Shown here: positions 47,663 through 56,832 of the stretch, one piece after another
How positions within the stretch are numbered: position 1 is the first letter of the stretch
Layout: every line of letters starts with the position of its first letter
Assembly (NCBI RefSeq): GCF_003315795.1
Contig: NZ_QMEY01000004.1
Coordinates: 186,001 to 250,000 of the forward strand
Length of the DNA: 64,000 nucleotides
Direction of reading: 5' to 3'
DNA from: Spongiactinospora rosea
GTDB lineage: Bacteria > Actinomycetota > Actinomycetes > Streptosporangiales > Streptosporangiaceae
Notes under the pieces: model-generated
Told to the model about the DNA's origin: nothing
Seen by the model: the letters and a program-made list of their open reading frames with translations, nothing else
Databases searched by the model: none
Position numbers and translations under genes: made by a program

Positions 47663-49078
47663 TCAGCCCCGCTTGGGCGACCCGCCGGACCCCTGCAGCC
47701 GCACGGTGACCAACAGCCCTCCCCCGTCCCGGGGGACCGCGGTCACGTTGCCGCCGTGCGCCGCGACGATCGCGCGCACGATCGACAGCCCCAGGCCCGA
47801 ACCCTTGGCGGAGTCGACCCGGTCGGCGTTGAGCCGCCGGAACGGCTCGAACAGGCTCGACACCTCGTACGCGGGAACGTGCGGCCCCGTGTTCGCCACC
47901 TGAACAACGAGGGCCTCGTCCGCCATTCCCGTGCGTACCCAGATTTTTCCGGACTCGTTGATGTTGTATTTGATCGCGTTCTCGACGAGGTTGGCCACGC
48001 AGCGTTCCAGCAGCACCGGATCGCCCGTCGTGGGCGCGGAGGACAGCTCGGTGGTGATCGACACGCCCGCCTCGCGGGCGATCGGCGTGAGCTGTTCCAG
48101 CGCCGTCTCAGTGACGTCCTTCACGTCCACCGGCCTGCGCACGCTCAGCTCCCGCTCGCTGCGCGCGAGCAGCAGCAGGCCCTCGATGAGCCGTTCGTTG
48201 CGCGCGTTGACCTCCAGCAGCGTGCGGCCGAGGGCCTTGAGGTCTTCTGAGGCGTCCGGATCGGCCAGCGCGATCTCCAGCACGGTCCGGTTGATGGTCA
48301 GCGGCGTGCGCAGCTCGTGGGAGGCGTTGCCGACGAACCTGCGCTGGGTGTGGAACGCCTCGTTCAGCCGGGTGAGCATCGCGTCGAAGGTGTCGGCCAG
48401 CTCCTTCAGCTCGTCGTCGGCGCCCTTGAGGTCGATCCGCTGATGGGCCAGCGTGCTCTCCGACAGCTTGCGCGCGGTCGCGGTCATCTGGGCCACCGGC
48501 CGCAGCGCCCGGTCGGCCACGAAGTAGCCGAGGATCAGCGCGAAGATGCCCACGCCGAGCAGCGCCAGCAGCGAGCGGTTCAGCATGTGCGCGCGGGCCG
48601 CGACGACCGCGCCGTCGCGGTGCTGGGCCCACCATTCGACGACCCGGTCCCTCACGTCGGCGGGCATCTCGTTGAGATCGAACGGCGCCATGGGCCAGGC
48701 CGACTCGATCGACACACCGACGATCGTGTACATGACGAACAGCAGCATCGCGCCCGCGGCGAAGAACAGCGCGCCGTAGGTGAGGGTCAGCCGCCAGCGG
48801 ATGCCCAGCCGGGCGGGCAGCTCCCTGACCGTCTCGCGCAGCCCGCGGCTGAGCGGCTGGGCGGCCAGCGGCGGCGGGCCGTCCCAGACGGGCGGGCCGG
48901 TCGGTGGCGGCGGCGGGCCGCCGCGCCCGCCGGAGTGCGGGCTGATCATCGGATGGGTCGGCTCCGCGTGCCCGGCCGCGCCGTTCGCCCCGGCGGGGCC
49001 CGGCGGCGCGGCGAACTCCGGCCTGGCCGACCCGGGGCCCGCGGACTCCCCCGCGGGCCGGTCCGGTGCGTCACTCAC
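47663..49078 (-). CDS. cutS: Sensor histidine kinase, CutS-like
   Basis: A 471-residue kinase. The first 90 residues are Pro/Gly-rich and cytoplasmic; then TM1 (about 98-121), a short extracellular sensor of about 45 residues, TM2 (about 169-188), HAMP, an H-box NASHELRTPLTINRTVLE, and an ATPase domain with N-box LVENAIKYN and G-boxes GSGLGLSIVRAIV. Its gene overlaps the response regulator gene by 4 bp. Context near DUF4193, suhB, ferrochelatase and sepH matches Streptomyces cutRS as I recall it. No cysteine is present in the extracellular part; the only one is in LLERCVANL. Confidence 0.85.
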   Translation of the reverse strand: MSDAPDRPAGESAGPGSARPEFAAPPGPAGANGAAGHAEPTHPMISPHSGGRGGPPPPPTGPPVWDGPPPLAAQPLSRGLRETVRELPARLGIRWRLTLTYGALFFAAGAMLLFVMYTIVGVSIESAWPMAPFDLNEMPADVRDRVVEWWAQHRDGAVVAARAHMLNRSLLALLGVGIFALILGYFVADRALRPVAQMTATARKLSESTLAHQRIDLKGADDELKELADTFDAMLTRLNEAFHTQRRFVGNASHELRTPLTINRTVLEIALADPDASEDLKALGRTLLEVNARNERLIEGLLLLARSERELSVRRPVDVKDVTETALEQLTPIAREAGVSITTELSSAPTTGDPVLLERCVANLVENAIKYNINESGKIWVRTGMADEALVVQVANTGPHVPAYEVSSLFEPFRRLNADRVDSAKGSGLGLSIVRAIVAAHGGNVTAVPRDGGGLLVTVRLQGSGGSPKRG

Positions 49079-49728
49079 AATCGGTACCCGACTCCCGGCA
49101 CGGTCTCGATCACCTGGGGCTCGCCCAGCTTCTTGCGCAGCGTCATCATGGTGACCCGCACCACGTTGGTGAACGGGTCGATGTTCTCGTCCCACGCCTT
49201 GTCCAGCAGGTCTTCCTGGCTGACCACCGCGCCCTCGGCGCGCATCAGCTCCTCAAGGACCGCGAACTCCTTCTTGGTCAGCGCGACCTCCCGGCCGTCG
49301 CGGGTGACCAGGCGCTTGCCCGGGTCCAGCCGTACGCCCGCGCGCTCCAGCACGGGCGGCAGCGCGGGCGCCGACCGGCGGCCCAGGGCGCGCACCCGCG
49401 CCACCAGCTCCACGAACACGAACGGCTTGGCCAGGTAGTCGTCGGCCCCCAGGCCGAGCCCCTCGACCTTGTCGTCCACGTCGCCGGAGGCGGTCAGCAT
49501 GAGGATGCGCGAGGCGGTACGGCCGGCCACCAGCCGCCTGCACACCTCGTCGCCGTGCACCACGGGCAGGTCACGGTCCAGCACGATCACGTCGTAGTCG
49601 ATGTAACCGGTGCGTTCGAGCGCGCCGCCGCCGTCGTAGGCGACATCGACCGCCATCGCCTCGCGGCGCAGCCCGGTGGCGATCGCGTCGGCGAGCACCC
49701 GCTCGTCCTCGACCACAAGCACCCGCAT
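49075..49728 (-). CDS. cutR: OmpR-type response regulator, CutR-like
   Basis: A 217-residue regulator: receiver domain with MRVLVVEDERVLADAIATGLRREAMAVDV, phospho-acceptor Asp in DVIVLDRDLPVVHG, then LMLTASGDVDDKVEGLGLGADDYLAKPF; a winged-helix DNA-binding domain ends in VTMMTLRKKLGEPQVIETVPGVGYRL. Very close to Streptomyces CutR from memory. Divergent from a 54-codon gene with a 265-bp spacer. GGGAGG is the ribosome-binding site. Confidence 0.9.
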   Translation of the reverse strand: MRVLVVEDERVLADAIATGLRREAMAVDVAYDGGGALERTGYIDYDVIVLDRDLPVVHGDEVCRRLVAGRTASRILMLTASGDVDDKVEGLGLGADDYLAKPFVFVELVARVRALGRRSAPALPPVLERAGVRLDPGKRLVTRDGREVALTKKEFAVLEELMRAEGAVVSQEDLLDKAWDENIDPFTNVVRVTMMTLRKKLGEPQVIETVPGVGYRL

Positions 49729-49934
49729 CGGTCTTAGGCACCTCCCGAAGAATCCGCCCGCGCGCCCCCCACAAGGCGCCGGGACGGTGTCCCAATGTCA
49801 GCACAGCGACGGTAAGCGCAGGGTAAGCCCGCTACCACCCTAGGAGAGGCGGTGACAGGAAGCACACCGGCAAGTTGTGCGAATGGTGGTTTGAGGAACA
49901 TATGCCAGTGGGTAGAGCGTGTCCCACACCCCGT

Positions 49935-49948
49935 GGTGAGGTCTCACC
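49935..49948. promoter_or_regulatory. GGTGAG-GT-CTCACC palindrome in the cutR / small-ORF spacer
   Basis: Perfect 6-bp arms around GT, 46 bp upstream of the small gene start. CutR binding here is a guess from position only. Confidence 0.3.
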
Positions 49949-49993
49949 GCTGGGTGGCGTGGCCCTCTCCGCCCCCGAGGAAGAAGGTGAGAC

Positions 49994-50158
49994 ATGGGCG
50001 AGTTCACCACCACCATCGAACACAGGCTCGACCAGGCCTACCGAGGTCTCCAGGAGGCCAGGTCGGAAGGCGACCACTACCTCGCCGACAGCCTCACCGC
50101 CGAGATCGAAGACCTCCGCAGGATCGCCGTGGACAACGGCGTCACGCTCACGCGCTGA
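49994..50158 (+). CDS. Small 54-residue conserved-looking protein
   Basis: A short gene encoding a soluble, highly charged, helical protein (MGEFTTTIEHRLDQAYRGLQ, then SEGDHYLADSLTAEIEDLRRIAVDNGV). It has a good ribosome-binding site (AAGGTGAG) 5 nt before the ATG and a strong terminator after the stop. The heptad-like spacing of Leu/Ile suggests a helical hairpin. No name known to me. Location next to cutRS makes a CutR-regulated gene plausible. Confidence 0.75.
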   Translation: MGEFTTTIEHRLDQAYRGLQEARSEGDHYLADSLTAEIEDLRRIAVDNGVTLTR

Positions 50159-50192
50159 ACCCGAGCCCGAACCTCAGCCTGGGCCCTGCCAC

Positions 50193-50225
50193 GAAGGGGC
50201 CGGTCCGCACCGGGCCGGCCCCTTC
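50193..50225. terminator. Bidirectional terminator
   Basis: GAAGGGGCCGG (50193-50203) and CCGGCCCCTTC (50215-50225) form a perfect 11-bp stem between the 54-residue gene and the convergent suhB-like gene. Confidence 0.85.
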
Positions 50226-50245
50226 GCTCACCCTCGGGCCGCTCG

Positions 50246-51040
50246 CTACTCGTCGCGTTCCGGATCGAGCCCGGCCAGGGCGTCGTGCAGCTCCTCGAAG
50301 AGCCCCGGCGCGGCGCACAGGGTCATGTCCGGGCTGACCGGCCTGCCGTGCATCCCGCCGAGCCGGGCCCCGGCCTCGGTCGCCACCAGGCCGCCCGCGG
50401 CGTAGTCCCAGTACTGCGGGCCGCGCTCGTAGTAGGCGTCCACCCGCCCGGCCGCGACCGCGCACAGGTCGGCGGCGGCCGAGCCCGCCCGGCGTACGTC
50501 GCGGATCCGCGGCATCAGCGCGGCCAGCACCTCGGCCTGCACGGTGCGGCGGCCCACCTGGTACCCGAACCCGGTGGCGACCAGCGCCCCGGACAGCGGC
50601 ACCCCGGTGTTGCAGCGCAGCCGCTCGCCGCCCAGCCAGGCCCCGCCGCCGAGCGAGGCGGTGAACACCTCGGCGCGCGGCACGACGTTGACCACGCCCG
50701 CCACGATCTCGCCGTCCACCTCGACGGCGATGCTCACCGCCCAGTCCGGCAGGCCGTACACGAAGTTGACCGTGCCGTCGATCGGGTCGACGATCCAGCG
50801 CACCGCGCCCTCGCCGGTGGCCCCGCCCTCCTCGCCGAGGATCGCGTCATCCGGACGGGCCTGGTGGACGCGGGCCCGGATCAGCTCCTCCGCGGCCCGG
50901 TCCAGGGCGGTGACCACGTCGGTCGGGCTGGACTTGGTCTGCACCACCTCGGGCCGGGCGGGCCGCTTGGCGAGCAGCATCTCGCCGGCCTCGCGGGCGA
51001 TCTCCGTGGCGAGCCGGGCGAAGTCGGCGGGCGCGGTCAT
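50246..51040 (-). CDS. suhB: Inositol monophosphatase family protein (SuhB-type)
   Basis: A 264-residue Mg-dependent phosphatase. Motifs: ILGEEGGATGEGAVRWIVDPIDGTVNFVYGLPDWAVSIAV (metal-binding Glu and Asp residues in the WIVDPIDGT box) and the C-terminal YWDYAAGGLVATEAGA (WDxAAG). It could hydrolyse inositol phosphates, histidinol phosphate or other sugar phosphates; I favour inositol by synteny with mycobacterial suhB. GGGAGGGGG lies before the ATG, which overlaps the upstream peptidase gene by 4 bp. Confidence 0.92.
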   Translation of the reverse strand: MTAPADFARLATEIAREAGEMLLAKRPARPEVVQTKSSPTDVVTALDRAAEELIRARVHQARPDDAILGEEGGATGEGAVRWIVDPIDGTVNFVYGLPDWAVSIAVEVDGEIVAGVVNVVPRAEVFTASLGGGAWLGGERLRCNTGVPLSGALVATGFGYQVGRRTVQAEVLAALMPRIRDVRRAGSAAADLCAVAAGRVDAYYERGPQYWDYAAGGLVATEAGARLGGMHGRPVSPDMTLCAAPGLFEELHDALAGLDPERDE

Positions 51041-53058
51041 GCCCCCTCCCCCGTCAGCGACGCGGGGGCCTTCCACTCCTCGCCCAGCACGTGCTGGGCG
51101 AGGAACGCCAGGACCGTCTCGTACCAGGCCACGATGTTGCCCGGCTTGAGCACCCAGTGGCCCTCGTCGGGGAAGTACAGGAACTTGGAGACCACGGAGG
51201 ACCGCTGCAGGTCCCACCACAGGTGCAGGCCCTCGCCGATCGGCACGCGGTAGTCGCGGTCGCCGTGGACGACCAGCATGGGCGTGGTGAAGTTCTCCAG
51301 CGACAGGTGCGGTGACTGCCTGCGCAGCGCCTCGCCGTCCGGCGGCCCGAACTCCCGCCGCCAGTAGTAGGGGGCGTCGGTCGTGCCGGAGAACTGGCCC
51401 ATGTGCCACACCGACGCGTGCGTCACGATCGCCTTGAACCTGCCGGTGTGCCCGGCGATCCAGTTGGCCATGTAGCCGCCGAAGGAGCCGCCCATCGCGG
51501 CGGTCCGCGTCTCGTCGAGGTCGGGCCTGGCCAGGGCGGCGTCGGTGATGGCCATCAGGTCGGCGAAGGTCCGCGGCCCCCAGTCGCGCCAGCCGCGGCG
51601 GATCATCTCCGCGCCGTACCCGGTGGACAGGGCGGGGTCGGGCAGCAGTACGGCGTAGCCGTGCTGGGCCATGATCCACGGGTTCCACCGCCAGGACCAG
51701 TCGTTCCAGCTCGCCAGCGGGCCGCCGTGGACCCACAGCAGGAACGGCGCCGGGTTGTCGGCCGACGCCCCCTCGGGCAGCGCCAGCCAGCCGCGGATCT
51801 CGGCCCCGTCGTCGGCGGTGGCGGTCACCTCGGTGAGCGTGCCGGGGGCGGCGAGCCGCGGCGCGGGTGAGGGCAGTTCTTCCTCGCGCGCGGTGTCCTC
51901 ACCCAGGGTGAGGCGGACCGGGGAGGGGGCCTCGTCGATCCCGCTGCGCAGCGCGTACAGCGTGGTCCCGTCGGGGGTGGGGGAAAGCTCCAGGTAGGAG
52001 GAGTCGCCGGTCAGCCGTACCGGGTCGGCGCCGTCCAGGGGCACCCGGAAGACGGGCCTGCGGCCGGCGCGGTCGGCGATCACGTGGAGCGCGCGCGAGT
52101 CGGGGGTCCAGGCGATGGCGGCGGGCCACAGGCCCTCGCCGAGCGCGCGGCCCTCCCCGGTCGCGAGGTCCAGCACCCAGAGAACGGTGTCGGGCAGCCG
52201 GGGGTCGGCCCCGTGGCGGGCGTGGGTCTCCCGCGCGCAGGCGACGTACCGCCCGTCCGGGGAGACCTCGATCGGGCCCATGAAGTCGTAGCCCTCCACC
52301 GAGGCCAGGACCCGCCGCTCGCCGCCGCCGACCGGGACGGCGACCAGGTCGATCCGGCTCTCCCCGCCCGGCCGCGGCGTCGTCCAGGTGGTCACCACGG
52401 TGGAACCGTCGGGGGTCACGGCGAAGCTCAGTTCGTCCAGCGCGCGGCCCGGCTCGGGGGTCAGGTCCCTGATCTCCTCCAGCCGGTCGCCCACGACGGT
52501 GGAGGCGAACAGCCGCGTCTCGCCCGGGCCGAGGTCGTGGTCCCAGTACCGCGCCGGGTGGGCGTCGTGCAGGATGGCGCTGACGCCGGCCTCCTTGCGG
52601 GCCTTGCGCCGCTCGGCGTCGCCCGCCTCGGTGCCGGGCAGCACGTCGGCGGCGAACACGACGGCCCCGCCGCCGGACCGCACCGCCTTGATGGCCCCGG
52701 CCCTGGCCGCGACGCGGCGGGCCTCGCCGCCCTCGGCGGGCAGCAGCCACAGCGCGGGCACCTCGTCGCCGTCGGCCTTGACCGTCGGGTCCGGCCGCGC
52801 GGACACGAACAGCACGTCGCCGGCCGCGGTGAACTCCGCCGCCGCCTCGCCCTTGGCGGACCTGGTCAGCCTCCGGGGCGTGCCACCGGGCGCCACCGGG
52901 ATGTCCCACAGCGCGGCCCCGTAGGACTTGCCGTCGGGATTCAGCGCCTGCACGACCGCGACGAGCCTCGTGCCGTCCGGCGACAGCCGCAGGCCGACGA
53001 CGCGCGGCACCCGTACATAATCGCGAATGTCCTTGAACACATCCCTGAAGTCCGTCAC
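51037..53058 (-). CDS. S9-family prolyl oligopeptidase / acylaminoacyl peptidase
   Basis: A 673-residue serine peptidase. Residues about 1-400 form a WD-like propeller that filters substrates; the C-terminal alpha/beta hydrolase has the nucleophile in MGGSFGGYMANWIAG, and a later Asp/His pair (VHGDRDYRVP, FPDEGHWVLKPGN). Cytosolic by lack of a signal. It degrades short peptides; the exact specificity is not readable. The GTG start lacks a strong ribosome-binding site. In operon with the suhB-like gene. Confidence 0.92.
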   Translation of the reverse strand: MTDFRDVFKDIRDYVRVPRVVGLRLSPDGTRLVAVVQALNPDGKSYGAALWDIPVAPGGTPRRLTRSAKGEAAAEFTAAGDVLFVSARPDPTVKADGDEVPALWLLPAEGGEARRVAARAGAIKAVRSGGGAVVFAADVLPGTEAGDAERRKARKEAGVSAILHDAHPARYWDHDLGPGETRLFASTVVGDRLEEIRDLTPEPGRALDELSFAVTPDGSTVVTTWTTPRPGGESRIDLVAVPVGGGERRVLASVEGYDFMGPIEVSPDGRYVACARETHARHGADPRLPDTVLWVLDLATGEGRALGEGLWPAAIAWTPDSRALHVIADRAGRRPVFRVPLDGADPVRLTGDSSYLELSPTPDGTTLYALRSGIDEAPSPVRLTLGEDTAREEELPSPAPRLAAPGTLTEVTATADDGAEIRGWLALPEGASADNPAPFLLWVHGGPLASWNDWSWRWNPWIMAQHGYAVLLPDPALSTGYGAEMIRRGWRDWGPRTFADLMAITDAALARPDLDETRTAAMGGSFGGYMANWIAGHTGRFKAIVTHASVWHMGQFSGTTDAPYYWRREFGPPDGEALRRQSPHLSLENFTTPMLVVHGDRDYRVPIGEGLHLWWDLQRSSVVSKFLYFPDEGHWVLKPGNIVAWYETVLAFLAQHVLGEEWKAPASLTGEGA

Positions 53059-53135
53059 GTCCTGAATCTACCGGGCGGTGTCATTCGCGGCACCGCGCGT
53101 TCGGGACCGGCCGGGCGATCGGGTTGGATGGGGAC

Positions 53136-54131
53136 ATGGCGAATTACGATGCGCTGGTGGTCGTGTCGTTCGGCGGGCCGGAGAAGCCGGACGACGTGAT
53201 GCCGTTCCTGGAGAACGTCGTCAGAGGGCGGGGTGTGCCCAGGGAGCGACTGCTGGAGGTGGAGGCGCACTACCAGCGGTTCGGCGGGGTGAGCCCGATC
53301 AACGACCAGTGCCGGGAGCTGGTGGCGGCGCTCAAGCCCACGCTCGGCGTACCGGTCTACTGGGGCAACCGCAACTGGCACCCCTTCCTCACCGACACGG
53401 TCGGGCGGATGGCCGCCGACGGGGTGCGCAAGGCCGCGGCTTTCGTCACGGCGGCCAACGCGGGCTTTTCGAGCTGCCGCCAGTACCTGGACGACATCGC
53501 CGGGGCGGTGGGCCAGGTGGAGGGCGCGCCGGAGATCGTGAAGCTGCGGCACTACTTCGACCACCCCGGGTTCATCGCGGCGATGGCCGACCACACCGAG
53601 CGGGCGCTCGCGGAGCTGCCCGCCGACCGGCGGGCGACGGCCAGGCTCGTGTTCACCGCGCACAGCGTCCCGGTGACGATGGCGCGCAGCGCGGGGCCTT
53701 CCGGCGGCGCGTACGAGGCCCAGTTGCGGGCCACCGCGCGGCTCGTGGCCGAGGCCGTGGGCCGGTCCGGGCAGGACTGGGACCTGGTGTGGCAGAGCCG
53801 CAGCGGGCCGCCGCAGGTGCCGTGGCTGGAGCCCGACGTCTGCGACCACCTGACGGACCTGCACGAGGACGGCGTGGAGGCCGTCGTGCTGGTGCCGATC
53901 GGGTTCGTCTCCGACCACATGGAAGTGATCTACGACCTCGACGTCGAGGCGGCGGACCGGGCGCGGGAGCTGGGCATGCACCTCACCCGGGCGGCCACGG
54001 CGGGCACGCACCCGCGGTTCGTGAGCATGGTGGGCGAGCTGATGGCCGAGCCGGAGCCGTTGATGTGCGCGGGCACCTGCTGCCCGAGGCCGCAGCGGCC
54101 GCAGACCGCGGAGCGGGTCGCCGCCGGCTGA
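53136..54131 (+). CDS. cpfC: Ferrochelatase (actinobacterial coproporphyrin type)
   Basis: A 331-residue ferrochelatase inserting Fe2+ into a porphyrin. It has VVSFGGPEKPDDVMPFLENV at the N-terminus, the active-site His in FTAHSVPVTMA, and SRSGPPQVPWLEPD followed by VVLVPIGFVSDHMEVIYDLD. C-terminal MCAGTCCPRPQ plus the internal SSCRQYL give the cysteines for the 2Fe-2S cluster found in actinobacterial enzymes, which work on coproporphyrin III. ATG chosen with GGATGGGGAC upstream. Other genes of the pathway are not in the window. Confidence 0.95.
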   Translation: MANYDALVVVSFGGPEKPDDVMPFLENVVRGRGVPRERLLEVEAHYQRFGGVSPINDQCRELVAALKPTLGVPVYWGNRNWHPFLTDTVGRMAADGVRKAAAFVTAANAGFSSCRQYLDDIAGAVGQVEGAPEIVKLRHYFDHPGFIAAMADHTERALAELPADRRATARLVFTAHSVPVTMARSAGPSGGAYEAQLRATARLVAEAVGRSGQDWDLVWQSRSGPPQVPWLEPDVCDHLTDLHEDGVEAVVLVPIGFVSDHMEVIYDLDVEAADRARELGMHLTRAATAGTHPRFVSMVGELMAEPEPLMCAGTCCPRPQRPQTAERVAAG

Positions 54132-54162
54132 CGCGCAAGCGAAGGCGAAGGGTAAGGCGAGG

Positions 54163-55419
54163 TCAGCCGTACTGCCGGGCGTAGCCCTCGGCGACGCCGA
54201 GCACCTTGCGCACGTAGCTCCACGAATGGTTGTAGAACCAGACGGCCTTCTCCAGCTTCTTGCCGCCCCGGTTCGCGCCGTTCGCGCAGAGGTAGTTGGC
54301 GGCCGAGGGTACGGCGTCGTAGGGGCTCCAGATGTCGGCCTTGCCGTCACCGTCGCCGTCCACGCCGTACGCCTTCCAGGTGGCCGGCATGAACTGCATC
54401 GGACCCAGCGCCCCCGCCGAGGACGGGCCGTTGTTGCGCCCGTGGGAGCTTTCCACCTGGCCGATGGCGGCGAGCACGGTCCAGGAGAGGCCCGGGCATA
54501 CCTTCGCGGAGACCTGGTACAGCTCCAGGTAGCTGCCCGGCCTTCCCACCACCACCCGCTGCGGGGCCTTGGGGGGCGCCGCGTCGTCCTTGGCCGTCTC
54601 GGCCGCCTCGGCGGCTTTGATGACCCGCTTCGCGGCCTCGCCCACCGCGGCCACCTGGGAGCCCTCGCCCAGCGCCGTACGGACCTTCGAGGTCAGCGCC
54701 TCCGCGTGCTCGTCCGCGCCGTGGACCAGCACCGCCACGCCGGGCAGCAGGCCGAGCCCGCGTCCCACCCGCACGCTGACCAGCCCGTCCACGCCCGGCA
54801 GGCCGAGCTCGGCGGATACCCCCAGCCGGAGCCGCGGCCCGTTGTCCACCTGGTAGTCGGTGCCCTGGACCATGCCGAGCCGCCGAACCGCCCGCGCATC
54901 GGCCACGACCTCGCCCCTGGCGATGGCGTCCCAGACGCCCGGCTCGCCGGCGACGGCCTTGGGCGTCCAGGCGCGGAACTCGGCGGGGTTCACCGCCAGC
55001 AGGCTGATCGCGGTGCCGGAGACCCGGATCGTCCCCGCGTCCACCGCGGCGATCTTCTGGACGTGCTTCAGCGCGGAGATCTTGTGCAGCGTGGCGCGCG
55101 GCACCGACGCCTGTGCCACGGCGAAGACCACCGGCGGGGTGGGCGTGACCCCTGGGCCGCCGGTCATCCGCGGCGCGGGGGCGGAGGCGGTGGGCGCGGG
55201 AGCCGCGTGCGGGGCCGTGGTCGGGACCATGCGGTCCAGGGCGGTGAGGGCCTTGCCGCCGCCCGCCACGACTCCGTCGGCGCGTACCGAGCCCACGGAC
55301 CGCTCCGGGCGGAACAGCAGATATCCCGCCACGACGGCCGTGACCACGATCGTCGCGGTCAGCCCGGCCAGGACGACGGGCAGGTAGGAGGACCGGGCGG
55401 CGGGGGACATCGGATTCAC
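54163..55419 (-). CDS. Exported lytic transglycosylase (SLT domain)
   Basis: A 418-residue protein with an N-terminal membrane anchor (SSYLPVVLAGLTATIVVTAVVAGYLLF), a Pro/Ala-rich spacer, a middle beta-rich part, and a C-terminal lytic transglycosylase domain (SWTVLAAIGQVESSHGRNNGPSSAGALGPMQFMPATWKAYGVDGDGDG). The catalytic Glu lies in GQVESSHG. It cleaves peptidoglycan glycan strands outside the membrane. Convergent with cpfC. Starts at GTG with an ATG three codons on as alternative. Confidence 0.92.
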   Translation of the reverse strand: MNPMSPAARSSYLPVVLAGLTATIVVTAVVAGYLLFRPERSVGSVRADGVVAGGGKALTALDRMVPTTAPHAAPAPTASAPAPRMTGGPGVTPTPPVVFAVAQASVPRATLHKISALKHVQKIAAVDAGTIRVSGTAISLLAVNPAEFRAWTPKAVAGEPGVWDAIARGEVVADARAVRRLGMVQGTDYQVDNGPRLRLGVSAELGLPGVDGLVSVRVGRGLGLLPGVAVLVHGADEHAEALTSKVRTALGEGSQVAAVGEAAKRVIKAAEAAETAKDDAAPPKAPQRVVVGRPGSYLELYQVSAKVCPGLSWTVLAAIGQVESSHGRNNGPSSAGALGPMQFMPATWKAYGVDGDGDGKADIWSPYDAVPSAANYLCANGANRGGKKLEKAVWFYNHSWSYVRKVLGVAEGYARQYG

Positions 55420-55635
55420 GTTATCCCACCGTCCGCGCGGTCACCGTCAAATGCGAAAATCCACTTGATTCAAGTCTCAATGGTGCGTCATCGTCCAGAG
55501 GGGCATGAGTCTCCCCCTCGCCGCCGGGTCCGGCCCCGCGGCCACCGCGGCCCGGCACGGTTTCAGGTGCCGAGCGCGCGCGGTCGGGTGAAGAAGCGCC
55601 GAATTCCACGCCGAGCGCGTGCGGAGGGAGTCGAA

Positions 55636-56832
55636 GTGGTGGGGGCGTACCGTGGGCTGTTCGACATGCCCGGGGTCAAGGGCTTCGTCATCAGCGGATT
55701 CTTCGGACGAATGCCCATGTCGATGCTCGGCATCGGAATCGTCCTGCTCATATCCGGCCTGACCGATTCGTACACCACGGCCGGGGCCGTGTCGGCGACC
55801 GTGTCGATCGCGTTCGCCATCGCCGCGCCGCTGTCCGGCCGCCTCGCCGACCGGTTCGGCCAGGGCCGGGTGCTGATCCCGCTGGTGCTCGTGCACGGCG
55901 CCGCCCTGGTCGGGCTGATGCTGTGCGCCGGGCTCGGCGCCCCGCAGTGGACCCTGTACGCCACCGGAGTGGTGGTGGGCGCGGCGGCCGTCTCGCTCGG
56001 ATCCATGGTCAGGGCCCGCTGGACGCACCTGCTCGGCCGTACGCCCAAGCTGCACACCGCCTTCTCCTTCGAGTCGGTGGCCGACGAGGTCATCTTCGTC
56101 GCCGGACCGGCCGTGGTCTCCGCCCTGGCCACCGGGGTCAACCTGTACGCCGGGCTGATCGTGGCGCTGGTCTCCACCGTGATCGGCACGCTCTTCTTCG
56201 CCCTCCAGCGCGGCACCGAACCTCCGGCGGGCAAGGTCGCCGGGCGCTCGGGCAGCCCGATCACGATCCCCGGCGTGGTCCTGCTGTGCTGCGTTCTGCT
56301 CGCGATGGGCGCGGTGTTCGGCTCGGTGGACCTCATCACCGTGGCCTTCGCCGAGGAGCACCACGCCAAGGCGCTGTCGGGGGCGCTGCTGGCGTCGTTC
56401 GCGGGCGGGAGCATGGTCTCGGGGCTCTGGTACGGCGCGCGGTCCTGGAAGCTGTCCCTGCGCGGCCGGTTCGTGCGGGCGCTGGTCTTCTTCGCCGTCG
56501 CCCTGACCCCGATCGTGCTGATCGGCAACCTGCCGCTGCTCGGCGCGGCGCTGTTCGTGGCCGGGATGGCCATCTCGCCGACGATCATCACCGGGTACAG
56601 CATGATCGAACGCCTGGTGCCGCCGCACCTGCTCACCGAGGGCATGGCGTGGCTGTCCACGTCGGTCGGGTTCGGTGTGGCGCTCGGGGCGTGGGCGGGC
56701 GGCCGGATGACCGACATGTTCGGCGCGTCCAGCGCCTACGGGTTCTCGCTGGGGGCCGCGCTGCTCGCCGTCGTGATCGGCATCGGGGGCTCCGGACTGC
56801 TGCGCGTGTCGGAGGCGCCGAGCACGGCGTGA
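55636..56832 (+). CDS. MFS transporter
   Basis: A 398-residue permease with about 12 hydrophobic segments, starting VVGAYRGLFDMPGVKGFVISGFFGRMPMSMLGIGIVLLI. The loop GRLADRFGQGRVLIPL matches the MFS motif-A pattern. Substrate unknown; such proteins in actinomycetes often export small molecules. The GTG has GGAGGGAG upstream with good spacing; a second GTG directly after is equally possible. The frame is open much further upstream as a shadow of the transglycosylase gene. Confidence 0.88.
   Translation: MVGAYRGLFDMPGVKGFVISGFFGRMPMSMLGIGIVLLISGLTDSYTTAGAVSATVSIAFAIAAPLSGRLADRFGQGRVLIPLVLVHGAALVGLMLCAGLGAPQWTLYATGVVVGAAAVSLGSMVRARWTHLLGRTPKLHTAFSFESVADEVIFVAGPAVVSALATGVNLYAGLIVALVSTVIGTLFFALQRGTEPPAGKVAGRSGSPITIPGVVLLCCVLLAMGAVFGSVDLITVAFAEEHHAKALSGALLASFAGGSMVSGLWYGARSWKLSLRGRFVRALVFFAVALTPIVLIGNLPLLGAALFVAGMAISPTIITGYSMIERLVPPHLLTEGMAWLSTSVGFGVALGAWAGGRMTDMFGASSAYGFSLGAALLAVVIGIGGSGLLRVSEAPSTA

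Noticed and set aside
49907..49945. Stretch with GTGGGTAGAGC that resembles a tRNA D-arm
   Set aside because: The surrounding bases cannot form an acceptor stem, anticodon arm and T-arm in the required order.
54226..55635. Rightward open frame in front of the MFS gene
   Set aside because: It is the complement of the lytic transglycosylase gene; the membrane protein starts at the GTG with GGAGGGAG upstream.
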